Positions 1-10,295 of a DNA stretch of 64,000 nucleotides are shown here, piece after piece. The notes below the pieces were generated by a model. That model had not been told where the DNA came from. It saw only the letters and a program-made list of their open reading frames with translations, and did not search any database. Location: positions 3,395,852 to 3,459,851 of the forward strand of contig OX637350.1 of the NCBI GenBank assembly GCA_951799405.1, given 5' to 3'. Position 1 is the first letter of the stretch. Every line of letters starts with the position of its first letter. Made by a program: the position numbers and the translations under genes. This stretch comes from Agapetus fuscipes (Eukaryota > Arthropoda > Insecta > Trichoptera > Glossosomatidae).

Positions 1-254
1 GGAGAGATTTGTAAACCGAAATGAACACAACAAATTCCGGATGAAGTGATTAATTTCAGGTAGTGCGGTACAGCATTCCGGAGTTGTGTGTCTGTCTGTC
101 GGGACCGGTCACAAAGGTTCACCTTGATCGGAGAGGTTGTTATTACGATGGACGCCGACAGGAGTCGCCCATTAATCACGTGGAAAATTCCCAACGAATT
201 TCGACGAATAATTCTTCATTTATCTGCATGAACCATTAGCAGGTGATATGTGAG
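1..254. other. Unassigned AT-rich DNA
   Basis: No recognisable gene or repeat. A few GC-richer words occur near 95-140, but there is no supported open frame or RNA. Confidence 0.4.
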
Positions 255-482
255 TTTTAAAAAGAATCCTGCGCGGGAGAATCCCTAGATTTCAGAGGCG
301 CTAGGGGTATGTGATACTTGTTGTAGTGCCGCAGAGGGGTTGATGATGTGTCGGTTTATGTCCCGATCCTTTGTAGCAGGGCTGTTAGCTAAACAGTGTT
401 GTGTTGTATTGGCTTTGTTTTGAGACACTGAAAGGAATTGGCGATTGATATTGGACAATATTAAATTGGGTTGGCAGCACAG
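255..482 (-). mobile_element. Fam-E retroelement 3' end
   Basis: Read on the minus strand, this ends in CCCCTAGCGCCTCTGAAATC, then GGATTCTTTTTAAAA. It matches 37530-37802 over its whole length. Both copies encode the peptide FLSVSQNK followed downstream by a DINRHI/DINCHI-like segment, so the region may be the 3' coding end of a non-LTR retroelement. The last 90 bp or so is also the tail of the Fam-D SINE at 37170-37509. No RT domain is visible here, so the LINE assignment is inference. Confidence 0.55.
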
Positions 483-704
483 TCGTGATCGGGTCATCAA
501 TGAAGAAGTCTTCCGACGTATGCACACCACTATGGAACTTCTGCCAACCATTTAGCAGAGAAAGCTGATGTACTTCGGTCACATTTTGAGAAATAAAAAT
601 ACCATCATATACATGGTAAGATCGAGGGGATAAATACTCAGGCACGCCGAAGGGCATTGTGGATGAAAATATATCTGTGACAATGGTTCAACAAAAGCTC
701 CTTT

Positions 705-757
705 TTTTGAGCCGCAGCATCCAAGGTCACAAAAGCCACGATGATCTTCGACATATT
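705..757 (+). pseudogene. LINE 3' end, left part (split by Fam-A)
   Basis: Contains GCCGCAGCATCCAAGGTCA, matching 5672-5700. The match resumes at 1001-1040 after the Fam-A insertion, ending in an AAGAAGAAGA tail. It is probably the last codons and tail of a non-LTR retrotransposon. Confidence 0.5.
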
Positions 758-1000
758 CCTTGACTTATAGGTTGGCATGAGGCTGACCACCCATACTGTA
801 AAAAATGGTTCACTTTGCCAATGTCACCCCTGTTTCAGGGAAGGTCGGCAAGAGTTGCAGGGCTTATGTTCATTTGTGATTGGATGTTGATATTGTAGGT
901 CCACATGCGGCATGTGTGAGCGCGAAATTATGCGTGTCTGCTCGTGGGAATGCATTTAATATGAATCTCAAATGATACATATCTTTGCAGCTTAGATTTA
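757..1000 (+). mobile_element. Fam-A SINE, full length
   Basis: Full-length copy from TCCTTGACTTATAGGTTGG to GCAGCTTAGATTTA. It is flanked by GATCTTCGACATA before and GATCTTCGATATA after, a 13-bp target duplication with one mismatch. A duplication of this length supports LINE-type retrotransposition. The open frames inside it are by-products of the repeat. Confidence 0.8.
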
Positions 1001-1040
1001 GATCTTCGATATAAATGTCATCAAAAGAAGAAGATGAACC
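1001..1040 (+). pseudogene. LINE 3' end, right part
   Basis: Continuation of 705-757 after the Fam-A insertion: GATCTTCGATA, then AAAAGAAGAAGA, as at 5727-5757. Confidence 0.45.
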
Positions 1041-1350
1041 CATTACTTTCAGCATTGCAGCGCAGCCAGAATGTGGTAGAAATAATGATAACAAGATGGT
1101 ATGAAAAAGGGATGGTTTCTGCATGACGTCATCTTTGTCAACATGACTTAATCCCAAGATGGCTTCTATCCTGATGAAACATGGGACAGATAAGCAAAGT
1201 AAGGACACATAATAAATAGTTTCAACACAAAGCCGCCGGAGGGATGAACGTTAACAAGAAAAGCGTCTCACAAAACAAGAAAACGTTTTACATACAACTT
1301 TGGTGATTAGTGAAATTTATATTGCAAGTATGAAATATGGACCAAGATTA
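1041..1350. other. Unassigned DNA between two Fam-A copies
   Basis: No gene, RNA or repeat recognised. The minus-strand open frame over 870-1208 mostly covers Fam-A and is not supported. Confidence 0.35.
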
Positions 1351-1600
1351 TTCCTTGACTTATAGGTTGGTATGAGGCTGACCACCCATACTGTAAAAAA
1401 TGGTTCACTTTGCCAATGTCACCCCTGTTTCAGGGAAGGTCGGCAAGAGTTGCAGGGCTTATGTTTATTTGAGATTGGGTTTTTATATTGTAGGTCCACA
1501 TGCGGCATGTGTGAGCGCGAAATTATGCGTGTCTGCTTGTGGGAATGCATTTAATATGAATCTTAAATGATACATATCTTTGAAACTTAGATTTAGATTG
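1351..1600 (+). mobile_element. Fam-A SINE, full length
   Basis: Nearly identical to the copy at 757-1000 apart from scattered substitutions. It starts TTCCTTGACTTATAGG and ends ACTTAGATTTAGATT. No convincing target duplication is visible. Confidence 0.8.
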
Positions 1601-2121
1601 GTTAATACTTACGCGGTGGTTTAAATAAATATTATGCATTAGCTACAATTCAAATTGATACATTCGTAGAGCTTCTACTTTCCAGGTGGTAGCTTTGAGT
1701 TCTAATCCAAAGATTTCAGGAAGGATTTTTATGGTAGATTTTTTTTCAAACAGATTATTAACCTATTTCGAAAATAATGTTTCCATCATCAGGTACAAAA
1801 TATTACTATCCAAATAAAATAAAATTAGTGCATCATTCCTTTAAGGGCTGGTAGTAGTGGAGGGTGGGAGGGGTGAGGAAAATTTTACTCGCCCCGTAAC
1901 CATATATTGTTTTTGATATTTAATTTTTTATATTTTTTAAATGAAAGGTTACAAAGTGAATGCCTTATCAATTAATGACAGATTAACCTTCTTCTAAACG
2001 GAAAAGTATAAAAAAATACCACCTTGTATTCGTGCCATTTAGAAACAAAGGCGACGATCTCGGATATTTTCTAAAAATAAGATAAATATATGAGAGCACA
2101 GAAAATCGCTTTCACATCTAT
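1601..2121. other. AT-rich spacer
   Basis: No gene or repeat recognised. A short G-rich patch lies at 1855-1875. Confidence 0.35.
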
Positions 2122-2254
2122 AATGTATAATCTAAGTTGCAAAGATATACTGACATTCAATGCCCACAAGCAGGCACATTCAAGTTCGCGCTTATACATG
2201 CAAAGTTTTTACAGCATGGGAGGTCAGCATTATACCAACCAATTAGTTAAGGAA
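2122..2254 (-). mobile_element. Fam-A SINE with internal deletion
   Basis: Minus-strand copy with the 3' part (TCTAAGTTGCAAAGATATAC to TTCGCGCTTATACATGC) joined directly to the 5' part (TTTTTACAGCATGGGAGG onward). The central 90 bp or so, including the CCCTGTTTCAGGG block, is missing. Confidence 0.7.
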
Positions 2255-3130
2255 CTCATCATTTGTTTGGTTTTATACAGCTTATTTTAAATCCGAAGAA
2301 ACTGGATCAAAAATCATGCAAGTTGTTTTTGCAGATACAATGAATCAAACGAAAATTTCAATTAATACAATAACAAGGAGGAAAACAATATCTTTGTATG
2401 TTTTCTTTCATCTTATAAGATGCATTAAAAGTTCAGGTGCTTTAAAGATTCTCAAAGATTTATTGCGGATAATAAATATGTCTGTATCCAACCTATTTTA
2501 ATATAAAAGTTTCCTTTACCTATTAAAAAGTTCAAAGAAATAAAACTGTATAAGAATGCACTCTCAAGTAGTTACGGTTTGAAGTGGAATTTATATCAAC
2601 TGCGCAACCTATTGCGATTCGCAAAAAAAAATCTACGACGCTATTTGAGTGCGAAATACGGTGAAAAACTTCCGCCGAGGCACAGGGGGGGTAGGGGGCT
2701 GCTCTCAGGTGAAAATTGAAAACATGAAATTTTAAAAGAAACTATTTGCGAGGAAGTTTTGTAGCCTTTCCAACATCGCTGCTGGAAAAATGTCGTACGA
2801 GGTTGAAAAATAACAAGATAAATGCGAGAGAGAGGTGGGAAGAACCGGTAAGAATGTGCGATTTGTTGTGTGGAGTGAGATCCGTAAAATGTTAAATTGG
2901 CAATGCAATAATTCTATTTCTAGTGATTTATTAGATAGAAAACTGAGTAAAGTTTGATGAGCAATACAAAAGGGAATAAAAAATATAAAAAGCTCCTGGA
3001 GCTATTTATTTTAATGAGAAATTATATATTTTTTTACAATAGAGTTTTATTTTCATTATATGAGTATTTATTACACTTCGAGTACTTTCGACTTGCTTTC
3101 GTCATTTTCAAGATAGCACTGTTACAATTT
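2255..3130. other. AT-rich spacer
   Basis: Several short open frames of about 60 codons, none resembling a known protein and all rich in codons expected by chance in AT-rich DNA. A GC-rich patch with a run of G lies near 2685. Confidence 0.35.
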
Positions 3131-3135
3131 TTTTT

Positions 3136-3262
3136 CGGGTAAGGGACTTACGCCAACCACTCTCCGAGGGGGATGGTTCTCATTTCTTGTGAAGGCTTAG
3201 TACACGTTGCCGGTATTTACTTTGGGGTTGAAATAAACACCGAAACGGGGAATCATTTCTTA
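3136..3262 (-). mobile_element. Fam-B SINE body fragment
   Basis: Matches the Fam-B body in minus orientation: GGTAAGGGACTTACGCCAAC, CTCATTTCTTGTGAAGGC, TGCCGGTATTTACTTT, ACCGAAACGGGGAATCATTT. Both the tRNA-like head and the extreme tail are missing. Confidence 0.7.
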
Positions 3263-3933
3263 AGGTATATTTGTAAAATTACATTGTTAAATGATAGCAT
3301 TTCAAAACATTAGGAGTTTGTGTTTACAAATATTGATATTTATATTTCAATGATATTAAATACAGATATGTAAAATAAATAAGTATTAAATGATATTAAC
3401 ATAAAAAAATTAAGTACCTACATAACCTACGATGTTCCTACATACGTTTAAACATATTTTCATAGGATTGAATATACATTAATATTTTAATTCATTCATA
3501 GTTCAAATAGGCCTATATCAATAAAATGAAATCATTGATCCATGAACCATAAAACGAATGATAATTCTAATGTAAATGGTTGAAAAATTATTTGGAAATA
3601 GTTAACTATTTTCACGGAAACTAAAACAGGAAAATGTACCGTACAAACGCTGAAGCAAACATTAAAATGGAGATTTAACAGTGGCGGTTCATGGGAACAA
3701 TAATCAGGAGCGATGTTCAAAGAAATATTTTTTTAACTATTGAAAAATTGAGTCTTTTTTTTTGATGCCCTGTGAGGTCTCCCAAAGTTGACTATCACAC
3801 GAGAGGAGGCTTCTCGTTTCTGAGCAGCGGGAATGAAATCAAAAGATCCAAACTGCCCATGCCCATCAAAAGGAACAAATTGGTTTGCTTCTGGCCATAT
3901 AATGAGAAATATTAGCTCCTACATCTCGACATA
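3263..3933. other. AT-rich spacer
   Basis: No gene or known repeat recognised. The 62-codon minus-strand frame at 3532-3720 has no recognisable features. Confidence 0.3.
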
Positions 3934-4481
3934 CCGTCCCCTTACTGCTTGCTTGCTTGTTTGTCTTATGTCCAAGAGAGGTTATTTCAAAAGAGCATAA
4001 ATTGTATGTGTACTGGACCAATGTGTTTATCTAATCTAATCTAATCTAAGTTGCAAAGATATGTTACATTGGAGATTCACATTACATGCATTCTCACAAC
4101 CAGACACATACAAGTTCGCGCTTGCACATGCCTCATGTGAACCTACAACATGAAAACCAAATCCCAAATGGACATACACCCTGCAACTCTTGCCGTCCTT
4201 CCCTGAGACAGGGGTGACTTTGGCAAAGTGAACCATTTTTACAACATGGGTGGTCAGCCGCATACCAACCTATAAGTCAAGGAACACTTTACAGACACAC
4301 TTTACACAGTTTATGAAAACTGGAAATTGATTTTAATAACATATTAAAACAACTCTCACATTATCGTGTTTTGCGGTTTTTTCTTGGCTCAGATTGGGAA
4401 GAATGTGATTCTTGAGACAGTTTCATTAAAGATCATCTTTGAATCAAATGGTAGATAAGCCACACAAACACTGAGGGGACG
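3934..4481 (-). mobile_element. MITE-4 element, interrupted by Fam-A
   Basis: Non-autonomous DNA-transposon-like element. Its ends are CGTCCCCTTACTGCTTG and CACTGAGGGGACG, flanked by the 4-bp direct repeat ATAC on each side. The interior matches 9288-9540 and 15111-15353 (GTGTACTGGACCAATGTGT, then CTCACATTATCG, then GCTCAGATTG). A Fam-A copy (4030-4285) lies inside, leaving about 292 bp of MITE. There is no coding capacity. Strand here is arbitrary. Confidence 0.8.
4030..4285 (-). mobile_element. Fam-A SINE, full length, nested in MITE-4
   Basis: Minus-strand copy with a (TCTAA)4-like 3' tail at 4030-4050 and its 5' end at AACCTATAAGTCAAGGAA. It splits the MITE-4 consensus between CCAATGTGT and the downstream half, so it is younger than the MITE. 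Confidence 0.8.
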
Positions 4482-4621
4482 ATACATGTATAAATTACGG
4501 AATGACGGGCTCCAGGTCGAAGGAGAGCATCTTGGTTGAAGAAACTGAGACAAATTTAGAAGCACAATATCTCTATTTCGTCCAGCAGTATCAAAGGTGC
4601 ATATTGCTAAGATGATCACCA

Positions 4622-5290
4622 ATCTTTACTGAAAAAAAGACACAATAAGTAGAAAAATCAGAATGATTTAATTTTGTTCACATTTCTGTTGTTCTTCTCT
4701 TCATTAGGGGTAGTACGCCGTCACTGCAGGAGGTTCCCACCCCCCCAGCCACTGCTGAGCTTTAGTAATTTAATCGGAAAACCACGATAAGGGTCCGCCT
4801 TCACTGCGGGGTAGTGGAATTAACAAGTAATTGTATTAGGGCCTCGTTAGGACGGCGACTCGACGAAAACTCTCGATCGGCGACGCAAAATCGCTCGAGT
4901 ATGTAAAATTGCGTTTAAACCAGTGATTCCCCAAGGCCCGGTATTTTCATCGTTACGATGGCGATTTTATACTGAGTGAAAAAGACGTACTTATTTATTT
5001 ATTTACATAAACAAGTACATATGTGCAGGACTGACAGTGAGACACCAAAACGTCACAATACATATAACATGATAATAATACACAAGAGAGCAATACATAG
5101 ACGCACAGATAGATACATTATTCTACGCATCCATACTTCGTTTTAGTTTAAAAACATACTCTGATAGTAAGCGATCCACACCAGTTGTAAATATATCCAA
5201 GTGTGGGGCTGAGGAGATGGCAATCGTGTGGGTAGTTTTTTTTTAATCAGTTTAAAGTCACATATGCTAGCATTGAAAATACTGAACGTA
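4622..5290. other. Unassigned region with a GC-rich patch
   Basis: A GC-rich stretch at about 4700-4960 contains GCGACGCAAAATCGCTCGAG. A (TTTA)n stretch at 4990-5010 could be the edge of an old retroelement. No gene is supported. Confidence 0.3.
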
Positions 5291-5378
5291 AGTGGTTCAG
5301 GTGGACCCTCAGAGGTTCAGGTGGACCCTCAGAGGTTCAGGTGGACCCTCAGAGGTTCAGGTGGACCCTCAGAGGTTC
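5291..5378. repeat. 20-bp minisatellite, four units
   Basis: Four near-perfect tandem copies of the 20-bp unit GGTTCAGGTGGACCCTCAGA. A fifth, diverged GGTTCACGTGAGA follows. Confidence 0.9.
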
Positions 5379-5671
5379 ACGTGAGACTTGACAAGGATCC
5401 AAAGTGACGTGGAAAAAATGGAGGTTTACATATTGTAAGCGGGGGTCCAAGAAAATTAATGAAGTATTCTAGATTCAACATCACAGAACAAGGAGATTGG
5501 CGGTTATTCATTACAAAACTGCAACCAAATATTAACAATTTGAAAACAATCCATCAAGTGCATCCCCTCAATTAAATTTATAACTACTTGTTTTGCATTA
5601 CCAACATTTGCCTATGCATTACGTTATTAATGTTGAATTTTAATTACATTATATCTGTATTCAGTCCCTGT

Positions 5672-5757
5672 TTTGAGCCGCAGCATCCAAGGTCAAAAGA
5701 GCCATGATAATCGCCGATCTTCGATAGAAGTGGCACCAAAAAAAGAAGAAGAACACA
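5672..5757 (+). pseudogene. LINE 3' end remnant
   Basis: Contains GAGCCGCAGCATCCAAGGTC and ends in an AAAAAGAAGAAGAA tail. In one frame it reads AASKVKRAMIIADLR then stop, resembling the last residues and purine tail of a non-LTR retrotransposon. It is the uninterrupted counterpart of 705-757 plus 1001-1040. The clade is not assignable. Confidence 0.5.
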
Positions 5758-5809
5758 ATAAAGTATACCTAATATTTATCTTTCTACCGGACAGTGGGAA
5801 GACCACGTT

Positions 5810-5950
5810 CAAGATGGCTGGATGGAGTGGTGGCGGATTGCCGTGCAGTGGGAATGTGGGACTGGAGGAGGAAGACAGACAGCGCTGGCAGCGGTTGCTG
5901 AGGGAGGCCAAGACCCACCCCGGGTTGTCGTGCCAATGATGATGATCATT
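5810..5950 (+). pseudogene. LINE ORF2 C-terminal remnant, type 2
   Basis: The frame reads EEDRQRWQRLLREAKTHPG, then a stop and a TGATGATGATC tail. A (W)xxL-xEAK ending followed by a short trinucleotide tail is typical of the extreme C-terminus of non-LTR reverse transcriptases. A second, frame-damaged copy lies at 58556-58640 on the minus strand, with matching CACCCCGGGTTGTC and GATGATGAT-like tail. Neither copy keeps an RT domain, consistent with 5' truncation. The upstream part of this frame at 5673-5800 belongs to another repeat. Confidence 0.55.
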
Positions 5951-6520
5951 ATTTCGGCAATACTGTAGAAATGTAGCAGCAGGGGGTTCATCGAAAACAG
6001 TAAAATTTACGAAGTTGTCTACGTTAAAAAAAATTTTTGGAAACACAAGTTTAAAGTAATCCACCAAGAATGTGAATTAACTAAGACACTTTTAAAGATG
6101 ACATAAATTTTCAAGTTAACGCGATGGTTGAGTTTAGACGTAAGGTTTTATACTTACGGTACTGATTGACGCCTTCACGGTGGGGGGCACGTCACACGGC
6201 CGGCGTCGCGAAGATTAAAATGTCTCTAGTTAAATTTCTCACGTAGTTTAGCTAATTCACGACGTTAAATGGGTATCAGTTTTAGTGAAACCTCAATTTT
6301 TATTTTATATATATATAATTTACAGATTCATTGAATATAAATTATATAAGAGCAATGAAAACATAACCTAAGATTTAGTAGTATGATTTTTTTTGTAAAC
6401 GTAGAACCCGCAACCCAATTGAATTGTTTTATTAAAAGTGTTTTAATCAATAGATTTATAGTCATAAATCTAAAATAAGACAGTAATATTGATGAATAAG
6501 CTTTGTATCTATAAAATGCA
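5951..6520. other. AT-rich spacer
   Basis: No gene recognised. GC-richer words occur at 6170-6215 (GCCTTCACGG, CACGGCCGG). Confidence 0.3.
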
Positions 6521-6523
6521 AAT

Positions 6524-6700
6524 AAACTACACATATAGTGTAACTTATTGCCTACGTAATCCCCGAAGGAGTCGTATGTGGCGATTCGGGACCTATTTAC
6601 ATTTACGGGTAAGGGGGCCGGCCTTACGTCAACCACTTTACATGAAGTGGGGTTTTTCCATCATCTCCTGAGCGGGCTGGTTCTCATTTATGAGCTTTAT
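6524..6700 (-). mobile_element. Fam-B SINE, 3' half
   Basis: Minus orientation: the tail CTACACATATAGTGTAAC comes first, then CCCCGAAGGAGTCG, GGTAAGGGGGCCGGCCTTAC and CCACTT...AAGTGG. The copy ends before the tRNA-like head. Confidence 0.8.
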
Positions 6701-6773
6701 TATATTATTAATTACGAAAATAACACACATATTAAATCAGCAATGAAAGCTGTTATTCGTAATGTAACAAGTA

Positions 6774-7019
6774 TCTATAATCTAAGTTGCAAGGATATAT
6801 TCATTTAAAGCTCTCAGATGTATGCCCACAAACCAACAAGTGTAGTTCGCGCTTACAAATGCTGAATGTGTACCTACTTACAAATAAAATCCAAACCTCA
6901 AATGAACATAAGCCCCACAACTTTTGCCGACCTTCCCTGAAACAGGGGTGACATTGGCAAAGTGAACCATTTTTTACAGTATGGGTGGTCAGCCTCATAC
7001 CAACCTATAAGTCAAGGAA
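6774..7019 (-). mobile_element. Fam-A SINE, full length, young subfamily
   Basis: Minus-strand copy with tail CTATAATCTAAG and 5' end CCTATAAGTCAAGGAAT. It is nearly identical along its whole length to the copy at 34197-34440, including the rare TCAGATGTATGCCCACAAAC segment. Confidence 0.85.
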
Positions 7020-7109
7020 TAGAAGTATGAAAAACTTTATTTCATTCTGTGGCACATTTGTACGTTTTTTCATTGAAAAAAAATTGTACTTCAAAATAAT
7101 AAAATTTAA

Positions 7110-7195
7110 AAAAATGTACGACCTAACTCAGAATCGAACCCAGGTTATCGGGGTGGAAGTCACGCGTCTTATCCGCTGATCTACCGTCGATTCTC
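7110..7195 (-). mobile_element. tRNA-like SINE head, unclassified
   Basis: Minus strand shows an A-box-like TAGATCAGCGG and a B box GGTTCGATTCT at tRNA-like spacing. The acceptor strands do not pair and the anticodon arm is poor, so it is a tRNA-derived element rather than a functional tRNA. Confidence 0.5.
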
Positions 7196-7199
7196 TAGG

Positions 7200-7727
7200 A
7201 CGTGTAAAAGTTTAGGTATAGAAGTTCAAATTGCTCATTATACCATAGAGAAAATTCCATCCCATAAGCTATGTAGGGTTACTATTAAACCCTGCAGTGT
7301 CGTCTCTGCACAGCGATTATTTCATGAATAGATTGCACTGAATGAGTCGCTTGCAGGGGATGAATCTCTATATAACCTGTGCTGTTTAAAGTATCACAGA
7401 AGCAAATAAAACACACCCCCAATATACGAACGCTTTGATATCGGAATTTTGGGGCGAAAGCATTCCTGGTGCGTGTATGCTTTGGAAATAAGGTAGATTC
7501 GATGGCTCAAACAATGAAGAACTCATAACAGAGATAAATGAAATTTCCGATTTTTTGGATAGGAACCCATTCAGATGTCTAACATAAATGTATTTTATTG
7601 AGTGACATACTGTCTTTTTCTTGTGTCTCTAAAATAAAATTGTCTATCATCTTACGTAAAATTTTGCATCTTTTAAAAAGTTGCTCGAAAGAATGATCTT
7701 GTGCATCTACCAAACTATTCACTAACA
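7200..7727. other. Unassigned spacer
   Basis: No gene or repeat recognised. Confidence 0.3.
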
Positions 7728-7963
7728 TTCTTAGACATTTTAGTCGTCGGTTAAACCCACGCTTTGGCAAACTAATTATGCATTTGTATGAAGACCTGTC
7801 AATCCAAGATGGCCGCAAGTGAACAGGTGATTTGTTTTCATACAAATATAACAAAATTCGGTAGATAAGAATGACCGTGCTGATGAAACTTCCAGCTCAG
7901 GCACCATTAGTTTGTCAAAGCGTGGGCTCAACCAACGACTGAAATGTCTAAGAATAGCCCCGT
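7728..7963. mobile_element. MITE-T element, left end eroded
   Basis: Imperfect inverted ends: ATTCTTAGACATTTTAGTCG at the left, and CGACTGAAATGTCTAAGAAT followed by AGCCCCG at the right. Matches the complete element at 61911-62158 (GCCCACGCTTTGGCAAACTA in both). Non-coding: the open frames across it are palindrome products. Confidence 0.75.
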
Positions 7964-8785
7964 AAGGTTCTTCAACAAAGAGTTCTCCATGGGCCTTAAG
8001 CCTTTTGTCTCTCAAATTTTCTCTGGATGATGAGAAATAGGAGCGAATATTTCTCAGTTCTCATGTGGCCAAAAAAAACTAAACACACGCCAATACACTT
8101 CACATTTCTAGTAAAACTATTAACTTATGAAGCTTTTCAATAATTAAAAAACTGAAAAGAGCTTTTGTATCCGTTTTCTGTACACTTTAAATTTGTCTAC
8201 CTGCAATGTTATGAGACAAAAGAATGTTCACAAAAAGACCAATGAAATTTTGAAATACCTAATGTTTTTTCAACGTCTAATGGTTCACAAAAACAAATGT
8301 ATACTGAGGTTTCATCGTAAATAGCCCAGTTTTGAGTCCTTCCAGCATAGTGGGGTGGTGCTTGTCCACTAGGGGTGGGGTGGGGGTGGATCCACCCTTT
8401 TCGGTTGTGTACCGGCTTAATGCTAGCGTGAATTATTAACGCCCACGGTCGTCAGCCCCAGGCGGCGCTAAAAGAAAACCCTAGCGAACTTCGTGCACAA
8501 AAATTAATTGAAAATTTAGCTATTCATAATTTTCAGAATTTAAGTTTTTGATGGCAAGAACTTAAAATGCAGGTAGAGAGAGCATGAATGGAGGAAGTTA
8601 ATTGAAAGTTTTAATGGAGAGGATAAAATTATGAATTTTAGTAGTATAACTTTTGTATCATGTTAAAACGTTTGCATGCATTTAATACATTTTACGAAAC
8701 ATTTTCACGGTACAGCTTTTTAGAGACTTCTAAAATATGTACAACAAATGTTTTTCAGGGTTTGGTGGTCTATTCATAAAAATTA
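7964..8785. other. Unassigned spacer with G-rich patch
   Basis: No gene found. 8350-8400 is G-rich (GGGGTGGGGTGGGGGTGGAT), unusual for this AT-rich window. Confidence 0.3.
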
Positions 8786-8789
8786 TTAA

Positions 8790-9027
8790 TTCCTTGATTT
8801 ATACCCATACCACCCATATTGAAAAGAAAGGTTCACTTTGCCAATGTCACCGCTGTTTCAGGGAAGGTCGGCAAGAGTTGCAGGGCTTATATTCATTTGA
8901 GATTGAGTTTTTATATTGTAGGTCCACATGCGGCATGTGTGAGCGCGAAATTATGCGTGTCTGCTGTGGGAATGCATTTAATATGAATCTCAAATGATAC
9001 ATATCTTTGCAACTTAGTTTTAGATTC
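8790..9027 (+). mobile_element. Fam-A SINE, nearly full length
   Basis: TTCCTTGATTTATACCCATA to CTTAGTTTTAGATTC. It has a short deletion at the 5' end, where the GGTTGGTATGAGG block is lost. Confidence 0.75.
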
Positions 9028-9035
9028 GATTTTAG

Positions 9036-9084
9036 ATATGCAGCATTTGTAAGCGCGAACTTACACGTGTCTGTTTGTGGATTG
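9036..9084 (+). mobile_element. Fam-A 3'-half fragment
   Basis: TATGCAGCATTTGTAAGCGC onward matches the other Fam-A subfamily. It sits immediately after the copy at 8790, so two subfamilies are fused here. Confidence 0.6.
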
Positions 9085-9287
9085 CTGACAGCCATTTCAC
9101 ATACTTTTAAGAAAATATATTTAACTTATCCTTGTCGACTGGCTCTGTATTATATTCTGTCCTCTTTCTGTCTTTCTCTAGTTCACGTAAGTACTGCCTA
9201 GAGGGAGAGGGATGCCGCAGAATCTACAGTTCAAAATAGAGAACGAGCCACAATGAAAAGTCGTCGCATAGAGCTACGTAGACATAT

Positions 9288-9540
9288 CGTCTTAGTTCTT
9301 GTTTACCGTATAGGCCATTGAGAAAATTTTACATGAGCAATGTTTGCATGTGTACTGGACCAATGTGTCTTATAAAAACATGAAAATTTATTTTAAAAAT
9401 ATTTAAAAGAACTCTCACATTATCGAGTTTTACGGTTTTTCTTAGCTCAGATTGTGTAGAATTTGATTCATAAGACAACTGCATGAAAAAGTCATATTTG
9501 ACAAGATTGGCGTATACGGTAAACAAGAACTGGGGGAGCG
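9288..9540 (+). mobile_element. MITE-4 element, complete
   Basis: A 253-bp uninterrupted copy. The ends CGTCTTAGTTCTTGTTTACC and GGTAAACAAGAACTGGGGGA...GCG form inverted repeats, flanked by ATAT on both sides (4-bp duplication). This is the clearest reference copy for the family. Its internal open frame is not coding. Confidence 0.85.
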
Positions 9541-9574
9541 ATATATAACCGGGGCAGTGTAAAGCCATCTCAGG

Positions 9575-9645
9575 GTAATAAGCCGGACGAGGACTCGAAC
9601 CAGAACATCCTATCTGCAGAAACTAGTACCCACGGGTAATCGATG
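9575..9645 (-). mobile_element. tRNA-like fragment
   Basis: Minus strand carries a B-box-like GGTTCGAGTCC, with GTACTAGTTTCTGCAGATAG upstream. Only the 3' half of a tRNA fold is suggested. Probably a SINE head. Confidence 0.35.
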
Positions 9646-9782
9646 AACATCTATTGTCATCTGCGGTGATATGTTCTATGTCACGGTGACTTACTGAGTC
9701 ACTTTGAGATGCAATCCTCTACTTGTGGAAATGCAGTGTTTGTGAAAAATAAGCACATACTCGTATAATGTTTTAATGCATA

Positions 9783-10090
9783 ATGATGATGAGATGGTTT
9801 GGGCATGTGGAAAGAATAAATGATGATAGACTGACAAAGTATGTATACAAAGAAAGTGTGAAAGGAAAAAGAGGGAAGGGACGACCGAGAAAAGTATGGA
9901 GTGATCAGATTGAGGAGATTGTGAAAGAATGGGATATACAAAGTGAGCGTAAAAGAAGAAAATTCATGAAAAAGGTGATGGATATGAAGGAATTGAAAGA
10001 GGTATGTCAGGATAGGAATAAATGATGGCAACTCTGCAGAGGCTCTGGCCACCCCTGGCGGAATGGCGACAGAGTTACAGTTACAGATGT
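9783..10090 (+). pseudogene. LINE ORF2 C-terminus, type 1, broken
   Basis: Encodes the C-terminal tail of a non-LTR reverse transcriptase: MMMRWFGHVERINDDRLTKY, then GKGRPRKVWSDQIEEIV, then a KKV...LKEVC segment. The RWFGHVERM...GRPRKxW...W(R)xLC pattern is common at LINE ORF2 ends in insects. The copy at 42696-42977 has a tryptophan codon where this one has a stop, so this reading frame is broken. It continues to a TGGCCACCCC end, then an AGTTACAGTTACAG tail at 10072-10086. There is no RT domain, so it is a 5'-truncated copy. Confidence 0.85.
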
Positions 10091-10295
10091 AAGTTGTAAC
10101 AATATACTACCTATTGATTTTTCAGGCTCATATTTTATGCATGCTTGCATACGCGATAACACATACTGCATGTGTACATACAAAAAATATACCGAACCTC
10201 TCATGAACATAAACCTTGCAACTCTTGCTGCCTTTTTCTGAAAAAACTGTGGCTTTTATAGCATGGGGGGGCTGCATCACACAAACAATTTAGTT
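10091..10295 (-). mobile_element. Fam-A SINE, diverged
   Basis: Minus-strand copy with many substitutions: GCATGCTTGCATACGCGATA, ACTGCATGTGTACATACAAA, CATGAACATAAACCTTGCAA, then GCATGGGGGGGCTGCAT. It directly follows the LINE tail. Confidence 0.6.

Noticed and set aside
780..1560. Repeated frames beginning MRLTTHTVKNGSLCQCHPCF on both strands at many loci, suggestive of a conserved small protein
   Set aside because: They all fall inside Fam-A SINE copies. The frame breaks at different points in different copies, so the similarity is nucleotide-level repeat identity rather than protein conservation.
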